In this document: positions 1-6,459 of the stretch, piece by piece
Numbering within the stretch: position 1 is the stretch's first letter
Layout: every line of letters starts with the position of its first letter
Source: SAR86 cluster bacterium
GTDB taxonomy: Bacteria > Pseudomonadota > Gammaproteobacteria > Magnimaribacterales > D2472
DNA length: 7,864 nt
NCBI GenBank assembly: GCA_016779505.1
Contig: JADHNM010000046.1
Span: 1 to 7,864, forward strand
Reading direction: 5' to 3'
Translations under genes and position numbers: made by a program
The notes under the pieces: model-generated
The model's input: only the letters and a program-made list of their open reading frames with translations
Databases searched by the model: none
What the model was told of the DNA's origin: nothing

Positions 1-124
1 GATTAACCTTGGCTTTGTATTTGCCATATTGCTCTAAATACTTATCTTCAATACCTAATTTAGCAGCAATGATTTCAATTGCCGTGATTTCTGCTTCTCT
101 GGCTATATCTATATCTGTTTTCAC
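1..124 (-). CDS. fhs: Formate--tetrahydrofolate ligase, N-terminal fragment (gene continues past the left edge)
   Basis: Formate--tetrahydrofolate ligase joins formate to tetrahydrofolate using ATP, giving 10-formyl-THF in cytosolic one-carbon metabolism. Only about the first 41 residues are in the window. They begin MKTDIDIAREAEI (the GTG is read as Met) and include KLGIEDKYLEQYGKYKAKV. This matches the family's N-terminus as I know it: MKTDIEIAQ near the start, then a K-x-GI-xx-xYLE-xYGKYKAK segment. The start is taken as GTG at 124-122 because the family homology begins exactly there and no in-frame ATG lies just upstream. A GAGG Shine-Dalgarno-like motif (plus positions 136-139) lies 11 bases upstream, slightly far. 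The gene is divergent from the malonyl-CoA decarboxylase gene. The assignment rests on a short stretch, but the motif is distinctive. Confidence 0.8.
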   Translation of the reverse strand, partial: MKTDIDIAREAEITAIEIIAAKLGIEDKYLEQYGKYKAKVN

Positions 125-145
125 AAAAAATGTTACCTCAGTGCC

Positions 146-174
146 ATTATAATGATGCAAGAAACAATCTTTAA
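146..174 (-). promoter_or_regulatory. Candidate sigma-70 promoter for fhs
   Basis: On the minus strand a perfect TATAAT lies at 151-146. A weak -35 (TTAAAG, three of six consensus bases) sits 17 bp upstream at 174-169. Initiation about seven bases downstream of TATAAT would give a leader of only about 15 bases, starting around the GAGG motif. The rest of the 125-321 intergenic stretch is very AT-rich, and no convincing promoter for the plus-strand gene could be singled out. Confidence 0.35.
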
Positions 175-321
175 CACTTAATAGTTACACAAATAACATT
201 TCTATGCACTCGTTGTTTTCACAAATATAAAAGCGTATTAATTATCAATAGAAAGTAATTTCAACTAAGCAATAGCTAATTTTAAAATTTATTAATTTTT
301 ATGATAAATTCATAATCGCGT

Positions 322-1572
322 ATGAGCTTTTTTCAAAATCTACTTTCATCAATAATGGAGCGGTCGTTGCTTAAAAGTAGCTATTTTCGCTCAAAGGATT
401 TTGGCATTCTCCATGAAGATATCAATAAAGCTTTAGAGTCTGTTATGTCCAAAAGTGGAGAGATCTCATCTTTGGTATTTGCAGAACATCTATCAAGTTT
501 GATAGAAGCTCTCAATGATGAGGAATTTATCGAGTTCTTTGAAACTCTTCATGCAAAATATGATTTAGATGCAGAGGCTTTGCTTCGAGCATCAAATGAG
601 TATTCCAAAAATAAAACTCAAGAAAACTTAGAACTCATTTTTCAAGCCTCTGAGCCCCAATGGGTGAAGCTATTTAAAAGACTAAATACAGTCTCAGAAG
701 GAACTCTCAGATTGGTTCGGCTGAGAGAAAGAATTAGATCTTTGAAGCAAGCAAGCCCAAGTCTTGAATTCTTCGATAGAAGTCTCTTAAAACTATTTAA
801 ACATTGGTTCAATCCCTCATTTTTAGTCCTAGAAAGCATAGACTGGTCCACGCCTGCCAATATCTTAGAAAAAATCATTGCTTATGAAGCTGTCCATGAA
901 ATTAACTCATGGGATGATCTCAGAGCAAGGCTGGCACCAGAAGACAGAAGATGCTTCGCTTTTTTTCATCCTCTTATGCCTAATGAGCCTTTGATTTTTG
1001 TTGAAGTAGCTCTCTGCAACAAAATACCAAATACCATCAATGAAATTATCACCATTGATAGAAGTGTTACTCTTAACCAAGACATTAATACGGCAGTTTT
1101 CTACTCTATTTCAAATTGCCAAGAGGGTCTTTCAGGCATTTCATTTGGTAATTTTTTAATTAAGCAGGTTGCGCATAAACTTAAACAAGAAAACGATGGC
1201 TTGGATAAATTTGTAACGCTTTCACCTGCTCCGAGCTTTGTTCGGTGGCTTGAAGAAAACTCAATAAACTTAGACTCAGATGAAGACATGCTGCTTAAGC
1301 AAGCTCTAATTTATCTGACCGCTTCTGACCGAGAAGATGGGCTGCCTAATGACCCTGTAGCGAAATTTCATTTGGGCAACGGAGCTATTTTACAAAGGAT
1401 AAATTTAAATGCTGATCTATCCTCCAAAGGGTTAATGCAATCAAAAGGAGTCATGGTCAATTATTTATATAACCTAGATGCTTTAGAAGAAAACCACGAA
1501 TTATTTTTTAAAACAAAAGAAGTAAAGCAATCAGACGCAATTAAAAGTTTAAGAAAAAAGCTTCAAATATAA
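322..1572 (+). CDS. Malonyl-CoA decarboxylase
   Basis: This protein converts malonyl-CoA to acetyl-CoA and CO2. The 416-aa product has the two-part architecture of the malonyl-CoA decarboxylase family: a helical N-terminal domain (about residues 1-160) and a GNAT-like catalytic C-terminal domain. Visible family motifs include FFHPLMPNEPLIFVEVAL, the CQ-x-GL-x-GISFGNFLIKQV segment, TLSPAPSF, DPVAKFHLGNGA and KGVMVNYLYNL. Ser301 of the SPAPSF motif and His350 of FHLGNG correspond to the catalytic Ser/His pair described for the human enzyme. The length is normal for a bacterial member. No Shine-Dalgarno precedes the ATG at 322; an in-frame ATG at 355 is an alternative start. No malonyl-CoA synthetase or malonate transporter gene lies beside it, so it stands alone here. 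It converges on the nuclease gene with 16 bp between stop codons. Confidence 0.93.
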   Translation: MSFFQNLLSSIMERSLLKSSYFRSKDFGILHEDINKALESVMSKSGEISSLVFAEHLSSLIEALNDEEFIEFFETLHAKYDLDAEALLRASNEYSKNKTQENLELIFQASEPQWVKLFKRLNTVSEGTLRLVRLRERIRSLKQASPSLEFFDRSLLKLFKHWFNPSFLVLESIDWSTPANILEKIIAYEAVHEINSWDDLRARLAPEDRRCFAFFHPLMPNEPLIFVEVALCNKIPNTINEIITIDRSVTLNQDINTAVFYSISNCQEGLSGISFGNFLIKQVAHKLKQENDGLDKFVTLSPAPSFVRWLEENSINLDSDEDMLLKQALIYLTASDREDGLPNDPVAKFHLGNGAILQRINLNADLSSKGLMQSKGVMVNYLYNLDALEENHELFFKTKEVKQSDAIKSLRKKLQI

Positions 1573-1588
1573 TTATTAAGGAACTTAA

Positions 1589-2101
1589 TTAATCTCTATT
1601 TTCTCTGCGCCAAGTTTCAGGCTCTTGAAATTCTCCACCCCACATTCCAGCCTTAACTTTTTTAGCAAAGTTTTGCTCTTGTTCATATCTATCTGAATAT
1701 CTTAAATAGGCTACTGCCATACCAGATTTCACCATTTCAGCTTGCAAGTCCATTTCTCCTACATAACAGATCCCCAATGTTCTGCCATACCTGTCTTTGC
1801 CCTCATCAGTACATCTGACTGTTTGATTATTAATTAGCTGCTTAAGTTTCTCTGTTGCTGCATTGCCACATTCCCACTCTTGACCCGCGCCATCTATGCA
1901 AGTTTGAGTTTTACCAAAAAAATAACTTTCTGGGGCATCACTTCCAGTGAATCTAATTCTAATATCATCTATTACGATAGTATCTCCATCAGTAATTTTT
2001 GGTTTTCCAATAATGTCAGTGCTTTTACTAAAGGCAAGCTCGCTAACAATTCCAAATGAGTAAGTTGAAAGAAGAATTAGAGGAAGGAGGATACTTTTCA
2101 T
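1589..2101 (-). CDS. Secreted thermonuclease-like protein (staphylococcal nuclease homologue)
   Basis: This is a calcium-dependent nuclease of the staphylococcal nuclease (SNase/TNase) fold, 170 aa, probably exported and acting on DNA or RNA outside the cytoplasm. A hydrophobic N-terminus (about residues 3-19) looks like a signal peptide. The active site appears complete: D38-G-D40-T41 matches the calcium-binding region, R50 and D55-A-P-E58 match the Arg35/Asp40/Glu43 cluster of staphylococcal nuclease, and Y105-G-R107 matches Arg87. Four cysteines (68, 78, 97, 112) could form disulphides, consistent with export. The C-terminal part (MVKSGMAVAYLRY, then AGMWGGEF and W164-RR) is typical of proteobacterial secreted members. 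No Shine-Dalgarno precedes the ATG; instead a TATATT sits seven bases upstream (see the repeat at 2095-2115). It is divergent, 45 bp away, from the SnoaL-like gene. Confidence 0.9.
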   Translation of the reverse strand: MKSILLPLILLSTYSFGIVSELAFSKSTDIIGKPKITDGDTIVIDDIRIRFTGSDAPESYFFGKTQTCIDGAGQEWECGNAATEKLKQLINNQTVRCTDEGKDRYGRTLGICYVGEMDLQAEMVKSGMAVAYLRYSDRYEQEQNFAKKVKAGMWGGEFQEPETWRRENRD

Positions 2102-2115
2102 AGCTATAAATATAC
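2095..2115 (-). promoter_or_regulatory. Start-site element shared with the gene at 5835 (possible leaderless promoter), copy 1
   Basis: On the minus strand GTATATTTATAGCT leads directly into ATGAAAA of the nuclease gene. The same 21-bp segment, with one difference, precedes the 65-aa gene at 5829-5849. TATATT (2114-2109) lies exactly seven bases before the ATG, which is where a -10 box would sit if transcription began at the start codon, and there is no Shine-Dalgarno. A convincing -35 is not visible. Part of the identity comes from the shared ATGAAAA start. Confidence 0.35.
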
Positions 2116-2146
2116 AATAATTTTAAATACATATTATGAAGAGAAG

Positions 2147-2551
2147 ATGACAAAAAATGAACAGCTAGTGCGCGATGCCATGCAAATAATATGGAATGAG
2201 TGCGATGTCTCTAGGGTCAATGAATTCTATTCTGATAATTTTGAGGCTGACTATCCTCACACAGACTGGGGTAACGGTTTGGAGGGTCTATGTAATCTGG
2301 CAACTCAGGTTCACAGCGATCTTCCAGGTTACACAGAAAATATTGACCAACTGATAGATGCTGGAGATAAAATTATTGTTATTTTATCAATTAGTGGCTC
2401 ACACCCGGTAAGCGGTGATGAAATTAGCTTTAGAGATGTAACTGTTCTCACAATAAAAGATGGCAAGATTGTAAATCAACGAGGGGTTGGAGATCTATTA
2501 ACTCTGTATGAAAAGCTTAATATGATAACTCTTACTTCGAATACTCAATAA
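2147..2551 (+). CDS. SnoaL-like / NTF2-like protein
   Basis: A 134-aa cytosolic protein with the small cone-shaped NTF2/SnoaL fold, a family that includes ester cyclases, isomerases and hydratases as well as non-enzymatic binding proteins. Family pattern seen: an N-terminal helix with IWNECDVSRVNEFYSDNF, a HSDLPGYTENIDQLIDAGDKI core typical of SnoaL-like ester cyclases, then a GSH segment and a KDGKIVNQRGVGD strand. The specific reaction cannot be told from sequence. The ATG at 2147 is preceded by a purine-rich GAAGAGAAG that can serve as ribosome-binding site; an ATG at 2136 is out of frame and stops after four codons. Its stop overlaps the start of the dehydrogenase gene (TAATG), so the two are probably translationally coupled. 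It is the first gene of a plus-strand cluster with the dehydrogenase and the PqaA-type hydrolase. Confidence 0.82.
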   Translation: MTKNEQLVRDAMQIIWNECDVSRVNEFYSDNFEADYPHTDWGNGLEGLCNLATQVHSDLPGYTENIDQLIDAGDKIIVILSISGSHPVSGDEISFRDVTVLTIKDGKIVNQRGVGDLLTLYEKLNMITLTSNTQ

Positions 2552-3450
2552 TGAAAAATTTTAAAGAAAAAGTAGCGGTAATTACTGGAGCCGGTTCTGG
2601 CATGGGGAGATATTTAGCTGTGCTCCTTGCAAAAGATGGGGCTGATGTCTGTGTCTGCGATGTAAATGAAGAAACATTGAACGAAACGGTGGCTATGCTC
2701 AGAAAATACAATGTTTCAGTTTCATCTCACCTTTTAGATGTTTCCGATAAAGAGTCAATTGAAGCATTGCCTCAAAAAGTCATAGATCAACATGGAAAAG
2801 TAGACTTAGTTTTTAATAATGCAGGTGTTACAACTGGCGCTCATTTTAAAGACATGGATGAAAATAACTGGGATTGGGTCATGGGCATTAATTTTGATGG
2901 AGTTGTTAACAGCACAAGGGCTTTTATACCTCATATGATAAATAACTCTGAGGCAGCTATTGTGAATACATCATCAATATTTGGGATGGTGGCTGTGCCC
3001 GGACAAACTGTCTATCATGCTACTAAGTTTGCTGTGAGAGGATTTACAGAAAGTCTTGCGCTAGAGATGGCGCAGACAAACCCTAATTTGCAAATACACT
3101 GTGTTCACCCAGGGCATATTGGAACTAACATTGCTGCAACTGCAAGAATGAGTGATGAGGATTTTAATGATAATGAAACCAGGCCATCTATCTTTTCTAA
3201 GAATGCACCAAAAACTCAACAAGAAATGGGAGAGCTTTTTAGAGAAGGTGGGATGCATCCAAGCAAAGCTGCAAAAATAATTCTTGATGGAGTGAAAAAG
3301 AATAAAAGCAGAATCTTTATTGGATTAGACGCAAGGCTATTGGATCTTTCTCAAAGATTATTCCCTAAACACTATCACAAAACATGGTTGTTCTTTATTC
3401 CATTATTGACAATGTTTAGAAACAAGAAGCCTTTAAAATCAATTGAGTAA
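2551..3450 (+). CDS. Short-chain dehydrogenase/reductase (SDR, classical type)
   Basis: A 299-aa NAD(P)-dependent oxidoreductase acting on an alcohol/carbonyl pair; the substrate is unknown. The classical SDR motifs are all present: TGAGSGMG (residues 12-19) for cofactor binding, NNAG (89-92), and the catalytic triad S142, Y155 and K159 in a Y-H-A-T-K context, followed by the HPGHIGTNI loop. Asp37 at the end of the second beta-strand favours NAD(H) over NADP(H) by the usual SDR rule. It is longer than the roughly 250-aa core. The extra C-terminal tail (KKNKSRIFIGLDARLLDLSQ followed by an aromatic-rich hydrophobic stretch) is a pattern of the SDR subgroup whose members have a membrane-leaning C-terminus. 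The start shares one base with the stop of the SnoaL-like gene, and eight bases separate its stop from the hydrolase gene, so the three are likely co-transcribed. Confidence 0.92.
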   Translation: MKNFKEKVAVITGAGSGMGRYLAVLLAKDGADVCVCDVNEETLNETVAMLRKYNVSVSSHLLDVSDKESIEALPQKVIDQHGKVDLVFNNAGVTTGAHFKDMDENNWDWVMGINFDGVVNSTRAFIPHMINNSEAAIVNTSSIFGMVAVPGQTVYHATKFAVRGFTESLALEMAQTNPNLQIHCVHPGHIGTNIAATARMSDEDFNDNETRPSIFSKNAPKTQQEMGELFREGGMHPSKAAKIILDGVKKNKSRIFIGLDARLLDLSQRLFPKHYHKTWLFFIPLLTMFRNKKPLKSIE

Positions 3451-3458
3451 ATTTTTAT

Positions 3459-4850
3459 ATGCTCAATAAATTCATATACATTTTAATTTTTTTAACCACC
3501 CTTCCTGTTGAAGCGGGACCAAGGTCTGAGTTTAGTCAAACCAGCTTAGATAAGTACGCTCATCAAACGGACGAATCATTTAGTTATGACGTGGAAGAAA
3601 CTGAGGAATATGAAAATTATTTTATACACAAGATTAAAATAATTTCGCAAAAGTATCTTTCCACCCAAGAAGTTAATCGCCCCGCATGGTCGCATTGGCT
3701 AAAAGTTATTGAGCCCAAGACGCTTAAAGTAAATACATCTCTACTTGTCATTGGGGCTGGAGATACAGACGATTCTCCTCCAATCTCTTCAGATCAATTA
3801 ATAAAACTGGCACTCATCTCTGGTTCAATTGTCAGTGAATTAAGTGCTGTTCCAAATCAGCCATTAGCATTTAAAGATGAAGATTTTGAAAGAACAGAGG
3901 ATGGAATTATTGCATATACATGGAAAAAGTTTTTTTTAACGGGTGATCCGAAATGGCCGGCAAGAATGGCAATGACCAAAAGCGCTATAGCTGCAATGGA
4001 TGTTATTCAGGATATTTTTAATAAACCCCAAGTAAAAGAATTTGTTATTACCGGCGCCTCTAAAAGAGGCTGGGCAACTTGGACTACTGCTGCTGTAGAT
4101 AGTAGAGTAAAAGCAATTATGCCTCTGGTAATTGATATGCTTAATATCAAACCCTCATTTGAACATCATTGGGAGGTTTATGGGTTTTGGGCACCTGCAA
4201 TTCAAGACTATGTAGATCTTAAGGTGATGGATTGGTGGGGATCACCTGAAGCTGATGAATTATTTAAGTTAGTTGACCCCTTCAGTTACAAAAATAGATA
4301 TGAAATTCCTAAATACATTATAAATGCTGCTGGAGACGAATTTTTTATCCCAACTTCATCTCAATTTTATTACGACGAACTACCGGGAGAAAAACATCTT
4401 CGATATGTTCCAAATGTTGGTCACGGATTAAATGGGACTTATATCATGGAGCCTCTTTTTTCTTTCTACCTCAGCATTATTAATAATCAGCCTAGGCCAA
4501 GTTATAAATGGAAGTTCCTTGATGATGGTCAGATTCAATTTGAATCGAAAACTGTTCCTGACGATATCAAGATTTGGTGGGCCGATAATAAAAACAAAAG
4601 AGATTTCAGGGTAGATCAAATTGGTAAAACATGGCAAGCCAAAACAATGACAGCAAGATCAGATGGAAGTTATGTCTCTTCAATTAAAAGGCCAAAAATC
4701 GGCTGGAGGGCATATTTCATTGAGGCAACTTTCTCTCAGTCAAGCGAATTACCAATGATAGTTACAAGCGGAGTTAGGGTTGCTCCAGATTCACTGCCTT
4801 ATGAATATAAGTCACCAGTAAACCCAAAAGGTTTTTTAACTCAAGAATAA
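3459..4850 (+). CDS. PhoPQ-activated pathogenicity-related (PqaA-type) alpha/beta hydrolase, exported
   Basis: A 463-aa protein of the family named after Salmonella PqaA; family members also include the Dictyostelium secreted protein AprA. A short hydrophobic N-terminus ending VEAG (about residues 3-20) looks like a signal peptide, so periplasmic or secreted action is likely. The alpha/beta-hydrolase core is intact. The nucleophile elbow is GASKRG with S201, followed by W-A-T-W. The acid is D293 in NAAGDEFF, and the histidine is H322 in VGHGLNG. Family-type features are the YTWKKFFLTGDPKWPARMAM segment before the elbow and a C-terminal beta-rich domain (about residue 345 onward). The natural substrate is not known for the family; peptidase or esterase activity would be guesses. 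Only eight bases (all A/T) separate it from the SDR stop, and no clear Shine-Dalgarno is present, so translation may depend on coupling. Confidence 0.88.
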   Translation: MLNKFIYILIFLTTLPVEAGPRSEFSQTSLDKYAHQTDESFSYDVEETEEYENYFIHKIKIISQKYLSTQEVNRPAWSHWLKVIEPKTLKVNTSLLVIGAGDTDDSPPISSDQLIKLALISGSIVSELSAVPNQPLAFKDEDFERTEDGIIAYTWKKFFLTGDPKWPARMAMTKSAIAAMDVIQDIFNKPQVKEFVITGASKRGWATWTTAAVDSRVKAIMPLVIDMLNIKPSFEHHWEVYGFWAPAIQDYVDLKVMDWWGSPEADELFKLVDPFSYKNRYEIPKYIINAAGDEFFIPTSSQFYYDELPGEKHLRYVPNVGHGLNGTYIMEPLFSFYLSIINNQPRPSYKWKFLDDGQIQFESKTVPDDIKIWWADNKNKRDFRVDQIGKTWQAKTMTARSDGSYVSSIKRPKIGWRAYFIEATFSQSSELPMIVTSGVRVAPDSLPYEYKSPVNPKGFLTQE

Positions 4851-4981
4851 CAACCTCTCGTTGGCTTGTTGCCAAAAATAAACCCTGCAAGGATACAATC
4901 AAACGATGATTCAAGCAGATACATTAAAGTGATGAGAAACCCTATAAAAGAGCTTCTCAAGGGAGTCAAAACCTAAAATAA
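4851..4981. other. Convergent intergenic stretch resembling the segment after the cupin gene
   Basis: This lies between the stop of the PqaA-type gene and the stop of the DUF1080 gene. It has a small inverted repeat (TTGGC-TTGTT-GCCAA, 4861-4875) without a T-run, so it is a poor intrinsic terminator. The start of the stretch resembles what follows the cupin stop: CCTCT, a GG-containing stretch, then TGCCAAAAATAAACCCT (4870-4886) against TGCCAAAAAAAAGAACCCT (6891-6909). An AACCCTATAAA is also shared (around 4939 and 6905). No gene is seen. Confidence 0.4.
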
Positions 4982-5635
4982 TTACAACTTTCTTATTTTA
5001 ATATGTCTAAAAGAAACCTCATTGCCATGATCTTGCAACACTATATGACCATAAAGAGATGAACCAAAGTTTTTCAATGATTTAAATTTACTTTTACTAA
5101 CAGCTTTATTCCAGCTATTTGAGCCAATAGATACGCTATTGATAAGTTGGCTGTTAAGAAAAAATTTAATTGAATTATCGAAAGCTATTATTCTTACTTT
5201 GTTCCATTCGCCAAAAGGCTTGGTCGCGTTGGTTAAATTTGGATACAGGCTATAAACAGATCCCGCAGATGTTAAAGTATTGGTACCATCAGGATGATTA
5301 AAATCGTCAAGAATTTGCATCTCAATACCACTCATAAAAGAGTACTGCTCTCTTTCATTTGCTCGAAGAATAATTCCACTGTTACCGCCCTTTGATATAT
5401 TCCATTCAAGCTCTAGAATAAAATTTTTAAATTTTTCTTTTGTGATTAAATCTCTTGCCGGACCTTTGCGAACCAGTTCATTGTTTACAATAATCCATCC
5501 ATCGGTTGTGCAATTACATTGATAAGTTCTCCATTGATCTAGGTTGCTGCCATCAAATAAGTTTAGCCATTTTGACTGAGCTGCAGAAATTTCGCTCACT
5601 AAAATAAAACTTAATAATAAAGTTGTTTTAAGCAT
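4982..5635 (-). CDS. Exported DUF1080 / 3-keto-disaccharide hydrolase-type protein
   Basis: A 217-aa protein with a signal peptide (hydrophobic residues 4-18, probable cut after SAA at about 19) and a single DUF1080 domain, a LamG-like beta-sandwich now often named 3-keto-disaccharide hydrolase. Family hallmarks occur in order: WLNLFDGSNLDQW near residue 23; LELEWNISKGGNSGIILR (74-91); the IEMQILDD segment (104-111) with a following H-P-D-G; KPFGEWNKVRI; and the C-terminal GHIVLQDHG (196-204) with V-x-FRHIKIRKL at the end. It probably acts on carbohydrate in the periplasm or outside; catalysis has been shown only for some relatives, so activity here is inferred. It starts two bases after the stop of the 65-aa gene, with only AGG as a weak ribosome-binding site, suggesting coupling to that gene. 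Two cysteines near the N-terminus (40, 42) are mature-region residues, not a lipobox. Confidence 0.88.
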   Translation of the reverse strand: MLKTTLLLSFILVSEISAAQSKWLNLFDGSNLDQWRTYQCNCTTDGWIIVNNELVRKGPARDLITKEKFKNFILELEWNISKGGNSGIILRANEREQYSFMSGIEMQILDDFNHPDGTNTLTSAGSVYSLYPNLTNATKPFGEWNKVRIIAFDNSIKFFLNSQLINSVSIGSNSWNKAVSKSKFKSLKNFGSSLYGHIVLQDHGNEVSFRHIKIRKL

Positions 5636-5637
5636 GC

Positions 5638-5835
5638 CTAATAATCTTCTACTAGATAAAAATTATTAATCTTTCTTAATGATTCAATTAACTGCATCTT
5701 TTGACTGGTGCTGCCTGTTATTTGAACAAGTTCAGCATTGATACAAAGTAACTCTAGATGTTTCATCATTTGTTTGTCTAGGTCTTTGTTTATAAGTTTA
5801 TTTCTATAATCACTTATGTGTTCTATGTTTTTCAT
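5638..5835 (-). CDS. Small hypothetical protein, 65 aa
   Basis: Not recognised. It encodes a 65-aa, charged, apparently cytosolic protein (MKNIEHISDYRNKL at the start, then a helix-prone middle, ending FYLVEDY) with no signal peptide or membrane segment. It is rich in leucine, lysine and isoleucine and could be all-helical. Evidence for being real: it does not overlap another gene, its stop lies two bases before the DUF1080 start, and it is preceded by the same start-site element as the nuclease gene. A GAGG motif lies upstream but 13 bases from the ATG, longer than ideal. Together with the DUF1080 gene it would form a two-gene minus-strand operon. It might be a regulator or a leader needed for coupling, but nothing in the sequence decides this. 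Confidence 0.55.
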   Translation of the reverse strand: MKNIEHISDYRNKLINKDLDKQMMKHLELLCINAELVQITGSTSQKMQLIESLRKINNFYLVEDY

Positions 5836-5849
5836 AACTATAAATATAC
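5829..5849 (-). promoter_or_regulatory. Start-site element shared with the nuclease gene, copy 2
   Basis: On the minus strand GTATATTTATAGTT runs straight into ATGAAAA, 20 of 21 bases identical to 2095-2115. TATATT at 5848-5843 sits seven bases before the ATG. Here a GAGG lies just upstream of the element, so a conventional start with a long spacing is the alternative to a leaderless transcript. Confidence 0.35.
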
Positions 5850-6010
5850 CTCAGGATTCATTAGCTTGTGGCTGCCCATAGAAAAAATAACAGTAATTCT
5901 ATCTCACCCATTTATGTACTAGATTCCCTCCTCTATAGATATGGAATTATTCTTGGACTCATTGCGTAATTTTTTTCTAGATCAAGTAAAATTAAATCAA
6001 ACCTATTTTT

Positions 6011-6016
6011 AAGGAG
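6011..6016 (+). promoter_or_regulatory. Strong Shine-Dalgarno for the 55-aa membrane protein
   Basis: AAGGAG sits five bases before the ATG at 6022 and is the clearest ribosome-binding site in the window. It supports the small open reading frame that follows. Further upstream, TTGCGT (5962-5967) and TAAAAT (5987-5992) form a possible but poorly spaced (19 bp) promoter. Confidence 0.75.
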
Positions 6017-6021
6017 AGATT

Positions 6022-6189
6022 ATGCATTGGATAACTATAGTTGGAGCGCTCTTGACTATCCTATGTGGTGTCATAGGTTTTGTTGATGGCGTTATAAAAA
6101 AGGGTAAATTTAAAACAACTTGTGCCTATTTAACCTTCTTCTTTGCGGCATTCACAATTAGCTTTGTATACAATTCAGGTTCTATTTAG
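6022..6189 (+). CDS. Small membrane protein, 55 aa, two predicted membrane segments
   Basis: Not recognised as a family. The product starts MHWITIVGALLTILCGVIGF and ends FVYNSGSI. Two hydrophobic stretches (about residues 4-24 and 34-49) are separated by a short basic loop (KKGKFK, about 26-31), so a two-helix hairpin in the inner membrane with the loop on the cytoplasmic side is expected. The start is well supported by an AAGGAG motif at ideal spacing. It lies 19 bases before a 25-aa single-span reading frame, and the run continues into a second two-span protein and an exported cupin, all on the same strand. The long upstream stretch to the divergent 65-aa gene (5836-6021) would hold the operon's promoter. 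The function is unknown. Confidence 0.65.
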   Translation: MHWITIVGALLTILCGVIGFVDGVIKKGKFKTTCAYLTFFFAAFTISFVYNSGSI

Positions 6190-6208
6190 GCGCTTTCTAA
6201 AAAAACCT

Positions 6209-6286
6209 ATGAATCTTACTACCTACGTTATTGGCAATGTTGCTTTAATCATATTGCTCTACTTAGTGGTGAAGAATAAACAATGA
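6209..6286 (+). CDS. Very small single-span membrane protein, 25 aa
   Basis: A 25-codon frame reading MNLTTYVIGNVALIILLYLV plus VKNKQ: one hydrophobic helix with a basic tail, the usual look of a bacterial membrane microprotein. There is no good Shine-Dalgarno. The argument for it being translated is the ATGA overlap of its stop (6284-6286) with the start of the 58-aa gene (6283), repeated at the next junction, plus its place in a same-strand run of membrane proteins. It could also be a short leader that couples translation, or simply chance. Confidence 0.4.
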   Translation: MNLTTYVIGNVALIILLYLVVKNKQ

Positions 6287-6459
6287 AAAAACTATTAGCG
6301 AAATACGGAAAACATTTTTGGATAATTTCACTGGCTATTACTATTTTTGCCACCTATGATTTTTTTTATAACGAAGGAAGTTTCTTCGATATATTGATGT
6401 TGTCTGCATTAACTTTATTATTTTATTGGCAAGGGCAAGGGAAATTAGAAGAAGAATGA
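6283..6459 (+). CDS. Small membrane protein, 58 aa, two predicted membrane segments
   Basis: Not recognised. The product begins MKKLLAKYGKHFWIISLAIT with a basic N-terminus, has a first hydrophobic segment (about residues 11-29), an acidic/Asn-containing turn (YNEGSFFD), a second hydrophobic segment (about 37-49), and a charged end (QGKLEEE). By the positive-inside rule the N-terminus is cytoplasmic. Its start overlaps the stop of the 25-aa frame by ATGA, and its own stop (6457-6459) overlaps the cupin start by ATGA. Such paired overlaps are hard to get by chance and support both the gene and co-translation with the cupin. The Shine-Dalgarno is only a weak GAAG. Confidence 0.6.
   Translation: MKKLLAKYGKHFWIISLAITIFATYDFFYNEGSFFDILMLSALTLLFYWQGQGKLEEE

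Noticed and set aside
4428..4637. Overlapping small frames on both strands inside the PqaA-type gene
   Set aside because: They lie wholly within a well-supported gene and show no start signals or family motifs. The same applies to the minus-strand frames inside the malonyl-CoA decarboxylase (642-878, 1101-1289) and SDR (3061-3258) genes.
4861..4875. Inverted repeat TTGGC/GCCAA after the PqaA-type gene as a terminator
   Set aside because: The stem has only five pairs and no T-run follows on either strand.
5941..6012. 23-codon frame MELFLDSLRNFF... ending just at the AAGGAG of the 55-aa gene
   Set aside because: It has no ribosome-binding site and no hydrophobic or family pattern. It lies where the operon promoter should be, so chance is the simplest explanation.
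6426..6455. TTG start adding ten basic residues to the cupin
   Set aside because: It would place an Arg-rich stretch before a clean signal peptide, whereas the ATG at 6456 has an ATGA overlap and a purine-rich upstream stretch.
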